Assembly: GCA_944385785.1 (NCBI GenBank) | Contig: CALWYO010000047.1 | Span: forward strand, 1 to 48,202 | Direction of reading: 5' to 3' | DNA length: 48,202 bases | Source: an uncultured Oscillospiraceae bacterium | Lineage (GTDB): Bacteria > Bacillota > Clostridia > Oscillospirales > Oscillospiraceae | Part shown: positions 41,157 through 48,186 of the stretch, piece by piece | Layout of the letters: the number at the start of each line of letters is the position of its first letter | Numbering within the stretch: the stretch's first letter is position 1 | The notes under the pieces: generated by a model | Databases searched by the model: none | What the model saw: the letters and a program-made list of their open reading frames with translations, nothing else | Told to the model about the DNA's origin: nothing | Translations under genes and position numbers: made by a program

Positions 41157-41870
41157 TTATATGGCCTCCTCTTGATTCTTGTTGTATATCCTGCTCTCAA
41201 ACTCACAATTGGAGTCTATTCTGGTGTATCTTACATATAAGGACACCTTATTGTCTGAATTAAGATTTTCCCAAAGCATATTGCCAAAGGCGTCGATATC
41301 GTTGCCTATACCAACTTCCTCAGGTTCACCGGAAAAAGACGGCAGAGGCTCTCCGTCGCCCTGATAAGTGTGAATAAACCTGCCGACGCCCGGTACAGGC
41401 GGATATTCAAATGTCTCCCTTATACAGTATTTCCCAGAGATGTCGGCGCTTTTAAGGATAGAGAGCTTGCAGCTGCCGTCAGACGACTGGAGCCCTGAAA
41501 TGCGCGGCGTCCAATTGGGGCCGTCTGGCTCGAATTCACGGGTGCGAAGAGCAGCTTCAAAGGTCTGACCTTCAAGCAGGAAATCCCTTATGGTGTCTGT
41601 CTGGTCTCCATTGGTGACAACCAGGTCTTTTCCGACTTTACGAACCGGATGGTAGATTATAAGACTGGGATCTGTCATGGCAGACTCATCAAAAGCCTTT
41701 GTACGGATTCCGTCTTCAGTGTTTTCAAAAACTCTGTTTCTTGAGTTTACGCTTCTGCCCATGATAAAATAAGCGGTTACAGCCCACTTTCCATCTGGGG
41801 ATACCCCCAGTACTATTCCTCTGCCCGGATATGGATTTCCGACAAGCAGTGCTCCCAAATCATATCTCAT
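41157..41870 (-). CDS. IMP cyclohydrolase, PurO-like family
   Basis: The 237-residue product has the stretches LLVGNPYPGRGIVLG, VTAYFIMGRSVNSRNRVF and ESAMTDPSLIIYHP. I associate these with the PurO-type IMP cyclohydrolase family, first known in archaea and also found in Clostridia. It would close the purine ring of FAICAR to IMP. ATG 41870 overlaps the purN stop by four bases and has AAGGAG upstream. Its gene directly abuts that of the stand-alone AICAR transformylase, its expected partner. Confidence 0.88.
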   Translation of the reverse strand: MRYDLGALLVGNPYPGRGIVLGVSPDGKWAVTAYFIMGRSVNSRNRVFENTEDGIRTKAFDESAMTDPSLIIYHPVRKVGKDLVVTNGDQTDTIRDFLLEGQTFEAALRTREFEPDGPNWTPRISGLQSSDGSCKLSILKSADISGKYCIRETFEYPPVPGVGRFIHTYQGDGEPLPSFSGEPEEVGIGNDIDAFGNMLWENLNSDNKVSLYVRYTRIDSNCEFESRIYNKNQEEAI

Positions 41871-42487
41871 GCTCTGTTTTTCTCCTTTACAATAGCCGCA
41901 GAAACAAGCTGCGCGGCCTGGGGCAGAAGTTTCCACTCTGCCTGCTCCATCACCCTCCGCTGCAATGTCTCCGGTGTGTCCCCATCTTCTATATATACAG
42001 CCCGCTGGGCTATTATCTTTCCGCCGTCAGGCACTTCGTTGACAAAATGTACTGTTGCCCCAGTTACCTTTACGCCGTAGTCAAGGGCAGCCTGATGGAC
42101 CCGCAGACCGTAATATCCCTTACCGCAGAAGGAGGGAATCAGACTGGGGTGTACGTTTATTATTCTCTCAGGGTACTGCCTCACAAAATCTGCCGAAAGT
42201 ATACTCATGAAGCCAGCTAAAATTATAAGGTCTATATCATACTGGCGGAGAGTTTCAAGCAATTTCTTCTCGAAACCTGCCTGATCAAGTCCCAGAGATT
42301 TTTTAGATATGGTCACAGCTTCTATACCGGCATTTTTCGCCCGCTCCAGGGCATAGGCTCCGGTGACGTTGGACACTACAAGAACTATCTGGCCGCTGCT
42401 TATTGTCCCGCTTTTTTACGCGACAATAAGGACCTGTAAATTTGTCCCGCCGCCGGATACCAGCACTGCTATTCTGGACTTCAGCAT
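41867..42487 (-). pseudogene. purN: GAR transformylase purN with in-frame stop at codon 24
   Basis: The frame begins at ATG 42487, overlapping the purM stop (ATGCTGA). It reads MLKSRIAVLVSGGGTNLQ, then VLIVA, a TAA at 42418-42416, then KSGTISSGQIVLVVSNVTGAYALERA in the same frame, down to the stop at 41867. The total length (206 codons) matches PurN. The N-terminal SGGGTNL loop binds the GAR phosphate, and INVHPSLIPSF and VPDGG carry the downstream Asn, His and Asp. Only one codon breaks the gene. Either it is inactive, or a fragment starts at internal GTG 42376 (169 residues, lacking the phosphate loop), or the stop is read through, or the base is a sequencing error. The stop lies in the loop of a hairpin with 9-bp arms (CTTATTGTC/GACAATAAG, 42399-42430). 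Confidence 0.85.
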
Positions 42488-43521
42488 AGTTCCATCCTCA
42501 CCTGGCTCTCAACAACCTGGCCGCAGACATATGCATCCTGACCGGTGCTCTGGAGAACGGCCACCGCAGTATCGGCCTCGGACACAGGGACGATCGCCGT
42601 CATGCCAACGCCCATGTTATATACGTTGAACATCTCTCTTTCGGAAATACCGCCCAGTTTAGAGAGCAGAGGGAATATGGGAGGTATCCGCAGTGAGGAG
42701 CGGTCTATCCTGGCTCCCAGGCCTTCAGGCAGCGCCCGGGGAATGTTTTCGTAAAATCCTCCGCCGGTTATATGGGCCAGTGAGCGGACAGAGACCTTTT
42801 CCAGAAGAGCCATAACAGGTTTTACGTATATCTTTGTGGGCGCCAGAAGTACGTTTCCTATCCTCTCGCCGCCCAGCTCATCAAACCTGTCGTTAAGGTC
42901 GGTACTGGAATCTGCCAAGATTTTGCGAACCAGAGAAAAACCATTGGAATGGACCCCTGAAGACGGGATAGCGATTATTGCGTCGCCAGGTCTTGCGCTC
43001 TCAGGACGCAGCACACGGCTTTTATCTACGATGCCAACGGCAAAGCCTGCAAGGTCATACTCCTCCTCAGGCATAAGTCCAGGGTGCTCGGCGGTTTCGC
43101 CGCCAATAAGGGCGCAGCCGGCCTGAACGCATCCCTCGGATACGCCGGATACTATCTGGGCTATTCTCTCAGGAATATTTCTGCCGCAGGCAATATAGTC
43201 CAGGAAGAAAAGGGGGCGTGCTCCGGAACATATTATATCATTGACGCACATGGCCACGCAGTCTATTCCCACAGTGTCATGACGATCCAGGTCAAAAGCC
43301 AATTTAAGTTTTGTACCAACTCCGTCAGTACCAGATACTAAAACCGGCTCCGCCATGCCGGTGAGATCAGGGAGGAACATGCCGCCAAAGCCGCCGATAT
43401 CCGTATCGGCGCCTGGTATTACAGTCCTTGCCACATACTGCTTCATAAGTTCTACGGCCCTGTAACCGGCCGTTATGTCCACGCCTGCTGCGGCGTAGCT
43501 GTCAGATCTGGAGTTCTCCAT
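42481..43521 (-). CDS. purM: phosphoribosylformylglycinamidine cyclo-ligase
   Basis: PurM (AIR synthetase) closes the imidazole ring of FGAM. The 346 residues have SGTDGVGTK (63-71), the DCVAMCVNDI segment, ALIGGETAEHPG, SSGVHSNGFSLVR and AHITGGGFYENIPR. The length is usual. The ribosome binding site is TAGGAGG. Just upstream is a 13-bp tandem repeat. Its stop overlaps the original purN start. Confidence 0.96.
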   Translation of the reverse strand: MENSRSDSYAAAGVDITAGYRAVELMKQYVARTVIPGADTDIGGFGGMFLPDLTGMAEPVLVSGTDGVGTKLKLAFDLDRHDTVGIDCVAMCVNDIICSGARPLFFLDYIACGRNIPERIAQIVSGVSEGCVQAGCALIGGETAEHPGLMPEEEYDLAGFAVGIVDKSRVLRPESARPGDAIIAIPSSGVHSNGFSLVRKILADSSTDLNDRFDELGGERIGNVLLAPTKIYVKPVMALLEKVSVRSLAHITGGGFYENIPRALPEGLGARIDRSSLRIPPIFPLLSKLGGISEREMFNVYNMGVGMTAIVPVSEADTAVAVLQSTGQDAYVCGQVVESQVRMELC

Positions 43522-43533
43522 AAAAACCTCCTA

Positions 43534-43559
43534 AATATTGTTCACCAATATTGTTCACC
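43534..43559. repeat. 13-bp exact tandem duplication before purM
   Basis: AATATTGTTCACC occurs twice in direct succession between purF and purM, next to the purM ribosome binding site. It may be a simple slippage duplication. Confidence 0.8.
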
Positions 43560-43588
43560 GCTGTTGTCTCCGCTTTTGGGGAAGGCGT

Positions 43589-45013
43589 TTATTCCTTGCC
43601 GTTCCAGCAGTATGTGCACAGTTTGCACTTGTCTATACCTATAGCCTCAAGGGTGTTGTCCAAAGACTGATATTGAAGGGAGTTAAAGCCCAGCTTTTGG
43701 CATATGTTTTCGCGCATGGCCTTACCTCTGTCAGAGTAGCCGTCCACATATTCCTCGGCGTATTTAAATCCCTCTTCACCCTCAAGCTCCTTTATGGTGC
43801 GGCGGGCTATAAGATCCATATCAGACGTACTGCGTGAGAAATTAAGATATTTGCATCCGTACATAATGGGCGGACAGGCAGAGCGCATATGAAGCTCCTT
43901 TGCGCCATTTTCCGAGAGAAAATTAACGGTACTGCGGAGCTGTGTACCTCGGACAATGGAATCGTCCACAAACAGCAGCTTTTTTCCTTGTATAAGCTGG
44001 TGCACAGGGATGAGTTTCATCCTTGCCACCTGATTGCGGACCTCCTGACGCTGCGGCATGAAACTGCGGGGCCAAGTAGGGGTGTATTTTATAAAAGGTC
44101 TGGCGTAGGGGATATTACTCTCGTTGGCATAACCGATGGCGTGGGCTACACCTGAGTCCGGAACGCCGCAGACGTGGTCCACATCTGGTATGCCGTCAAG
44201 CTGCCTGTCGAGTTTGGCCAGCAGTCTGCCGTTTATATTTCTGGCCATCTCTACGTTGCTGCCCTCGTAATTTGCATTGGGGTATCCGTAATATGTCCAA
44301 AGAAAAGTGCATATACGCATTTTGTCGCCGGCAGGGGAGAGAGTCTCATATCCCTCAGGGGTGATCCTGACTATCTCACCAGGGCCTATATCCCGCCTGT
44401 AGCGGTATCCGAGTTTCTCAAAGGCGAAGGACTCAAAAGACACGCAAAATCCGTCTTCGGCCTCTCCGATTATAATAGGAAGTCTGCCGAGAGAATCCCT
44501 TCCGGCTATGATTTCTCCCTTATCGGTAAGTATGAGCACAGAGGCGGTGCCGTCTATTTCCTGCTGGGCATAACGTATTCCCTCAGCAAAAGAACCCCTC
44601 TGGTTTATAAGCGCAGCCAGGAGCTCCACCTGGCTTATCCTGCCGCCGCCCATGGCCTCAAAGTGGCCGTGAGTTTCGTTTAGAAATCGCTCAGCCAGCT
44701 CTTCTTGGTTGTTTATTATGCCTATCATGGCTATGGCGCACACACCGAGCCTGCTGCGTATGAGCAGGGGCTGGGGATCCGTGTCGCTTATGCAGCCTAT
44801 AGCCGCTGTGCCGTGCATATCCGCCGCGTCCTGTTCAAATTTGGTTCTGAATGGAGAGTTTTCAATGTTGTGTATCTCCCGCTGTATGCCTTCGACTCTG
44901 GACCAACAGGCCATTCCGCCTCTTCTCGTTCCAAGATGGGAGTGGTAGTCTGTGCCGAAAAACACATCTAACACACAATCACGCTTAGATGTAGCTCCGA
45001 AAAAACCGCCCAA
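43589..45013 (-). CDS. purF: amidophosphoribosyltransferase-like protein lacking the N-terminal Cys
   Basis: The 474-residue protein has an Ntn-type glutaminase-like N-terminal domain (GTDYHSHLGTRRGGM, SRLGVCAIAMIGIINN) and a PRTase domain with the PRPP motif LLFVDDSIVRGTQLR. Cysteines suited to a [4Fe-4S] cluster are present: ICTF, ACPPIMYGC and CKLCTYC. Translation must start at TTG 45013, with GGAGG nine bases upstream, giving Met-Gly-Gly-Phe-Phe-Gly. The usual catalytic Cys1 of the CGVFG/CGIxG start is glycine, and the frame offers no upstream Cys start. From memory, MGGFFG-type homologues occur in other anaerobes. It may use ammonia directly, or a separate glutaminase. It is second in the pur operon. 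Confidence 0.88.
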   Translation of the reverse strand: MGGFFGATSKRDCVLDVFFGTDYHSHLGTRRGGMACWSRVEGIQREIHNIENSPFRTKFEQDAADMHGTAAIGCISDTDPQPLLIRSRLGVCAIAMIGIINNQEELAERFLNETHGHFEAMGGGRISQVELLAALINQRGSFAEGIRYAQQEIDGTASVLILTDKGEIIAGRDSLGRLPIIIGEAEDGFCVSFESFAFEKLGYRYRRDIGPGEIVRITPEGYETLSPAGDKMRICTFLWTYYGYPNANYEGSNVEMARNINGRLLAKLDRQLDGIPDVDHVCGVPDSGVAHAIGYANESNIPYARPFIKYTPTWPRSFMPQRQEVRNQVARMKLIPVHQLIQGKKLLFVDDSIVRGTQLRSTVNFLSENGAKELHMRSACPPIMYGCKYLNFSRSTSDMDLIARRTIKELEGEEGFKYAEEYVDGYSDRGKAMRENICQKLGFNSLQYQSLDNTLEAIGIDKCKLCTYCWNGKE

Positions 45014-45037
45014 ATTTATCTTGCCTCCATTTTATTT

Positions 45038-45069
45038 GCGGTTATATCGCTTATTTGCAGATATACCGC
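45038..45069. repeat. inverted repeat between purE and purF
   Basis: GCGGTTATATC and GATATACCGC pair with one bulged T around an 11-base loop in the 103-base gap between the two genes. There is no T run. It may be an mRNA processing or stability hairpin. Confidence 0.5.
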
Positions 45070-45116
45070 CGTAAAATTCTTCTTCGTTAAAAATACTGGT
45101 CGCCTGCCGTCAACAA

Positions 45117-45608
45117 TTACATATACTTATCGCTTATTTCCCTGTCTGAGGACAGCATTTTGTCAAGCCCATCCTGCCGGGCCTTTTCCAGTTTGTCCTG
45201 GAGCTCCGGTTCAGATATCGCAAGAATCTCAACTGCCAGCAGCGCGGCGTTTGCCGCGCCGTTTATGGCCACGGTAGCCACAGGAATACCAGAGGGCATC
45301 ATAACCGTGGAGAGCAGAGCATCCATTCCGTCTAAAACTGTGGAGCGGCAGGGGATGCCTATCACAGGAAGAGTAGTGTTGGCGGCAACTGCTCCCGCCA
45401 GATGCGCCGCCATACCGGCCGCAGCAATTATCACTCCAAAACCTGCCTCGCGGGCTCCTTTTGAAAAATCCCGGACCTTATCAGGTGCGCGGTGCGCCGA
45501 ATAGACGTGTATTTCATAGGGAATATCATACGCCCTCAGCGTGTCTACGGCTTTTTCAACTATAGGCATATCGCTGGCGCTGCCCATTAAAATTCCAACT
45601 TTCTTCAT
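45117..45608 (-). CDS. purE: N5-carboxyaminoimidazole ribonucleotide mutase
   Basis: PurE interconverts carboxyaminoimidazole ribonucleotides. The 163-residue product has GSASD (9-13), VYSAHRAP with the active-site His, AAGMAAHLAG and MPSGIPVATVAING, the class I PurE pattern. The ATG at 45608 is preceded by AGGGAGGT; the frame is open further up through the leader but lacks PurE similarity. It is the first gene of the pur operon. purK, needed with class I PurE, is not in the window. Confidence 0.95.
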   Translation of the reverse strand: MKKVGILMGSASDMPIVEKAVDTLRAYDIPYEIHVYSAHRAPDKVRDFSKGAREAGFGVIIAAAGMAAHLAGAVAANTTLPVIGIPCRSTVLDGMDALLSTVMMPSGIPVATVAINGAANAALLAVEILAISEPELQDKLEKARQDGLDKMLSSDREISDKYM

Positions 45609-45762
45609 TTTTACCTCCCTGTGGCGAATATGCCCGATAAATTTACAATTCCAGACCTGGGCTGGTGAAAACAAAAAAGACCCGCCTCCAGCTAACATGA
45701 TGACAAGACACTTCAACGAAAGCCATAAGACAGATCCGCCCGCTGCCCGGGACGCCGCAAAT

Positions 45763-45784
45763 GCCCCCTGGTTCACCCGGGGGC
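45763..45784 (-). promoter_or_regulatory. GC-rich hairpin in the purE leader
   Basis: GCCCCC and GGGGGC pair around a 10-base loop in the 5' leader (about 45817 to 45609). The leader holds further GC-rich segments and a GGAGGCGGGTC followed by T's (about 45696-45680 on the minus strand). I could not match it to the purine, PRPP/ykkC or ZTP riboswitches. The leader shows no gene. Confidence 0.4.
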
Positions 45785-45823
45785 GCTGTTCTCGAACATT
45801 TTACATACTTTTTTCTATACATT

Positions 45824-45853
45824 ATTATAATTTATATTTTTAGCCTCAGTCAA
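45824..45853 (-). promoter_or_regulatory. promoter of the purine operon
   Basis: On the minus strand, TTGACT (45853-45848) and a perfect TATAAT (45829-45824) are separated by an AT-rich 18-base spacer. Transcription would start near 45817, about 210 bases before the purE ATG. Confidence 0.85.
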
Positions 45854-45888
45854 GGGATTTTGAAACTTATGAAAAATTCTGTTTCCTT

Positions 45889-45927
45889 TGTCCAATTTCT
45901 GAGGAATGCAGGGGGGAAGATTGGACA
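45889..45927. promoter_or_regulatory. inverted repeat between divergent promoters
   Basis: TGTCCAAT (45889-45896) and ATTGGACA (45920-45927) are perfect 8-base arms separated by 23 bases. They lie just upstream of the pur promoter -35 box and upstream of the rightward promoter. This could be a regulator site, for example for a repressor of the pur operon, or a hairpin by chance. Confidence 0.4.
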
Positions 45928-45984
45928 TTTTTCACCTGATATACAGCATATTTACACATATTTGCCGGCCTTTACCCATTCTTT

Positions 45985-46009
45985 CCATGTTTATATTTGA
46001 CAAACATGG
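45985..46009. promoter_or_regulatory. operator candidate overlapping the -35 box
   Basis: CCATGTTT (45985-45992) and AAACATGG (46002-46009) form a dyad centred within the promoter of the oxoamine synthase operon. Its right arm overlaps the TTGACA box, an arrangement typical of repressor sites. Confidence 0.5.
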
Positions 46010-46026
46010 TGATTATCGTGTAGCAT
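45997..46026 (+). promoter_or_regulatory. promoter of the oxoamine synthase/SDR operon
   Basis: A consensus -35 TTGACA (45997-46002) and -10 TAGCAT (46021-46026) are spaced by 18 bases, 41 bases before the chosen start codon. Confidence 0.7.
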
Positions 46027-46066
46027 AAGGGTGAACTATAAACAAAAGAGTACGGAGGTACATTCC

Positions 46067-47248
46067 ATGGATATATTCAAAAAATGCTCGGCTCACTCTA
46101 TTGCCGACGAAGCGCGGGAGCGGGGAATATACCCATATTTCCACGCGTTGGAATCACGTCAGGATGTGGAGGTGATAATGGAGGGCAAACGCCGGATAAT
46201 GCTTGGGTCGAATAATTATCTTGGACTTACCGTATGCCAGGAGGTTATAGACGCAGGTCTTGCAGCCCTAAAGCAATATGGTACAGGTTGCTCTGGCTCC
46301 CGATTTTTAAATGGGACGCTCCGTCTTCATCAGGAGCTTGAGGCTAAGTTGGCCAAATTCCTCCGCAAAGAGGATGTGGTCACTTTTTCTACCGGATTTC
46401 AGTCAAACCTTGGTATAATCTCCGCAATAGTGGGCCGAGGGGACTATGTGATATGCGACAGGGAAAACCATGCCAGTATTTATGACGGGTGCAAACTCTC
46501 TTACGGCACTATGCTCCGTTACCATCACAATGATATGGAGGATCTGGAAAAGCAGCTTAAGAAAGTACCTGATGAATCAGGATGCCTCATAGTCACAGAC
46601 GGCGTGTTCTCCATGGGCGGGGACATAGCAAATCTGCCTGAAATAGTAAGGCTTGCAAAAGAATATGGAGCGAGAGTTATGGTGGATGACGCCCACGGCC
46701 TTGGAGTTATAGGAGAGGGAGGACGTGGAACCGCCAGCTACTACGGCCTTGAGGATGATGTGGACATATATATGGGGACATTCTCCAAATCCCTGGCCTC
46801 CCTGGGCGGATACATGGCTGCCGATGCGCGAGTCTGCGACTATGTACGTCATACCTCCCGTCCATTTATATTTTCTGCCTCTATAACTCCTGCATCCTGC
46901 GCCACGGCTATAGCCGCCCTGGAGCACCTGGAGGCCCATCCGGAACTGGTAGATTCGCTGCAGCATATATCCGCGTTTTTCCGGCAGCAGCTGCTTGACC
47001 GAGGCATAAAAATACGTATGTCGGATACGCCAATAATACCGATCTATACATACGAGCCTATTGAGACGTTAACTATAGCGAAGCAGCTGTACGATGCAGG
47101 GGTGTATGTGAATTCCTCCCTGCCTCCGGCGGCCGCTCCTCATGAGTGTCTGCTGCGTACATCTCTGATGGCAACCCACACTGAGGAACTTGTCACTGAG
47201 GCGGCGGACATTATTCAAAAAGTGCTTGGTGAAAACGGCCTATGCTGA
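46067..47248 (+). CDS. PLP-dependent alpha-oxoamine synthase, serine palmitoyltransferase-like
   Basis: Alpha-oxoamine synthases condense an amino acid with an acyl thioester, with loss of CO2. The 393-residue product has the fold-type I pattern: GSNNYLGL (48-55), GTGCSGSRFLNGT (72-84), H135 stacking on PLP in ENHAS, the DDAHGLG acid D208/H210, and Schiff-base Lys241 in GTFSKSLASLGGY. The FSKSxxSLGG form around the lysine is closer to bacterial serine palmitoyltransferases than to Kbl (LGKALGGASGG) or BioF (FGKAxG). No other bio genes or tdh are present. ATG 46067 has GGAGGT eight bases upstream. It overlaps the SDR gene by seven bases. The assignment to sphingoid base synthesis is inference; BioF-like or Kbl-like activity remains possible. 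Confidence 0.85.
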   Translation: MDIFKKCSAHSIADEARERGIYPYFHALESRQDVEVIMEGKRRIMLGSNNYLGLTVCQEVIDAGLAALKQYGTGCSGSRFLNGTLRLHQELEAKLAKFLRKEDVVTFSTGFQSNLGIISAIVGRGDYVICDRENHASIYDGCKLSYGTMLRYHHNDMEDLEKQLKKVPDESGCLIVTDGVFSMGGDIANLPEIVRLAKEYGARVMVDDAHGLGVIGEGGRGTASYYGLEDDVDIYMGTFSKSLASLGGYMAADARVCDYVRHTSRPFIFSASITPASCATAIAALEHLEAHPELVDSLQHISAFFRQQLLDRGIKIRMSDTPIIPIYTYEPIETLTIAKQLYDAGVYVNSSLPPAAAPHECLLRTSLMATHTEELVTEAADIIQKVLGENGLC

Positions 47249-48045
47249 ACGCTAATGGTAAAGTAGTCCTTATAACAGGCGGCTCCAGCGGAATTGGGCT
47301 GGAAACTGCCCGCTGTCTGTCTCAGGCGGGCGCACATGTCTTCGAGATGAGCCGCAGAGATTCAGAAAGGTCCGGCATTACCCATATCCGCGGTGATGTA
47401 ACTCGGGAACCTGACTGCTCTGCTGCGGTTGAAGCGGTTATAAAGGAGAGCGGAGGAATAGACGTACTTATACTCTGCGCCGGATTTGGAATATCTGGAG
47501 CGGTGGAGTTTACAAGATCAGAGGATGCGCGCAGGCAGTTGGACGTAAATTTCTTTGGTGCCGTAAATATGGTCAAGGCCGCTCTGCCATATATGCGCCA
47601 GGCGCGCAAGGGCAGGATAATCATTATAAGCTCCGTTGCCGGAGCCATACCAATCCCCTTCCAGACATTCTATTCGGTTACAAAAGCGGCGCTGAACTCA
47701 TACGCAGGTGCGCTGCGTAATGAAGTACGGCCATATGGAATAAGCGTCTGCGCCATTATGCCTGGGGATATATCCACAGGCTTCACCGCCGCCAGAGTAA
47801 AGGAGGCGCGCGGAGATGCTGAATACGGTGGACGCATATCCCGTTCAGTGGCCAGAATGGAAAAGGACGAACAAAACGGCATGTCGGCCGCTGCGGCGGG
47901 CAGGTATATAGCGAAAATGAGCCTGCGGCGCAGTCTGCCTCCGTCAATGGCAATAGGAATTCAATATAAATTTTTCACAATGTTGGTTCGGCTGCTACCG
48001 TCACGTCTTGTAAGCCGGCTGGTGTACGGAATGTACGCCGCGTGA
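47242..48045 (+). CDS. SDR family oxidoreductase, candidate 3-ketosphinganine reductase-like
   Basis: The 267-residue protein is a classical short-chain dehydrogenase with TGGSSGIG (12-19), CAGFG, N103, S131, Y144 and K148 (YSVTK). The residues following the second strand (EMSRRD) suggest NADP preference. The C-terminus is basic and hydrophobic (MLVRLLPSRLVSRLVYGMYA), possibly membrane-associated, as in 3-ketodihydrosphingosine reductases. The start overlaps the upstream oxoamine synthase stop by seven bases, so the two products are made together. It would plausibly reduce the 3-keto product of that enzyme. Other SDR roles cannot be excluded. Confidence 0.85.
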   Translation: MLNANGKVVLITGGSSGIGLETARCLSQAGAHVFEMSRRDSERSGITHIRGDVTREPDCSAAVEAVIKESGGIDVLILCAGFGISGAVEFTRSEDARRQLDVNFFGAVNMVKAALPYMRQARKGRIIIISSVAGAIPIPFQTFYSVTKAALNSYAGALRNEVRPYGISVCAIMPGDISTGFTAARVKEARGDAEYGGRISRSVARMEKDEQNGMSAAAAGRYIAKMSLRRSLPPSMAIGIQYKFFTMLVRLLPSRLVSRLVYGMYAA

Positions 48046-48123
48046 CGCAGACTAAATCTGCTTTATGTGAAGTGCGGCTCTTGGCGGTTTACGCATATCA
48101 TGTGAAAAAACGCGGAATATAAA

Positions 48124-48152
48124 TAAGAGGACGCAAGCACTGCGTCCTCTTA
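48124..48152 (+). terminator. hairpin after the SDR gene
   Basis: A 12-bp perfect stem (TAAGAGGACGCA/TGCGTCCTCTTA, loop AGCAC) lies 79 bases after the stop. It has no T run and precedes a better terminator. Confidence 0.6.
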
Positions 48153-48160
48153 AGTCTGTC

Positions 48161-48186
48161 AAAAAAGTGGCGAAGCCACTTTTTTG
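48161..48186. terminator. Rho-independent terminator at the window end
   Basis: AAAAAAGTGGC and GCCACTTTTTT pair perfectly around GAA, with A's before and T's after. It can act on both strands and ends the oxoamine synthase/SDR operon. Confidence 0.88.

Noticed and set aside
45609-45776. In-frame N-terminal extension of PurE
   Set aside because: The extension has no PurE similarity, and the strong GGGAGGT before ATG 45608 marks the real start; the stretch is leader.
45740-45790. T-box-like GGGTGAACC in the purE leader
   Set aside because: The full T-box sequence, stem I specifier region and matching terminator/antiterminator could not be found, and T-boxes control amino acid genes.
46067-47248. 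Assignment as bioF or kbl
   Set aside because: No biotin or threonine catabolic genes are adjacent, and the PLP-lysine loop is FSKS-type; a phylogeny is still needed, so no symbol is given.
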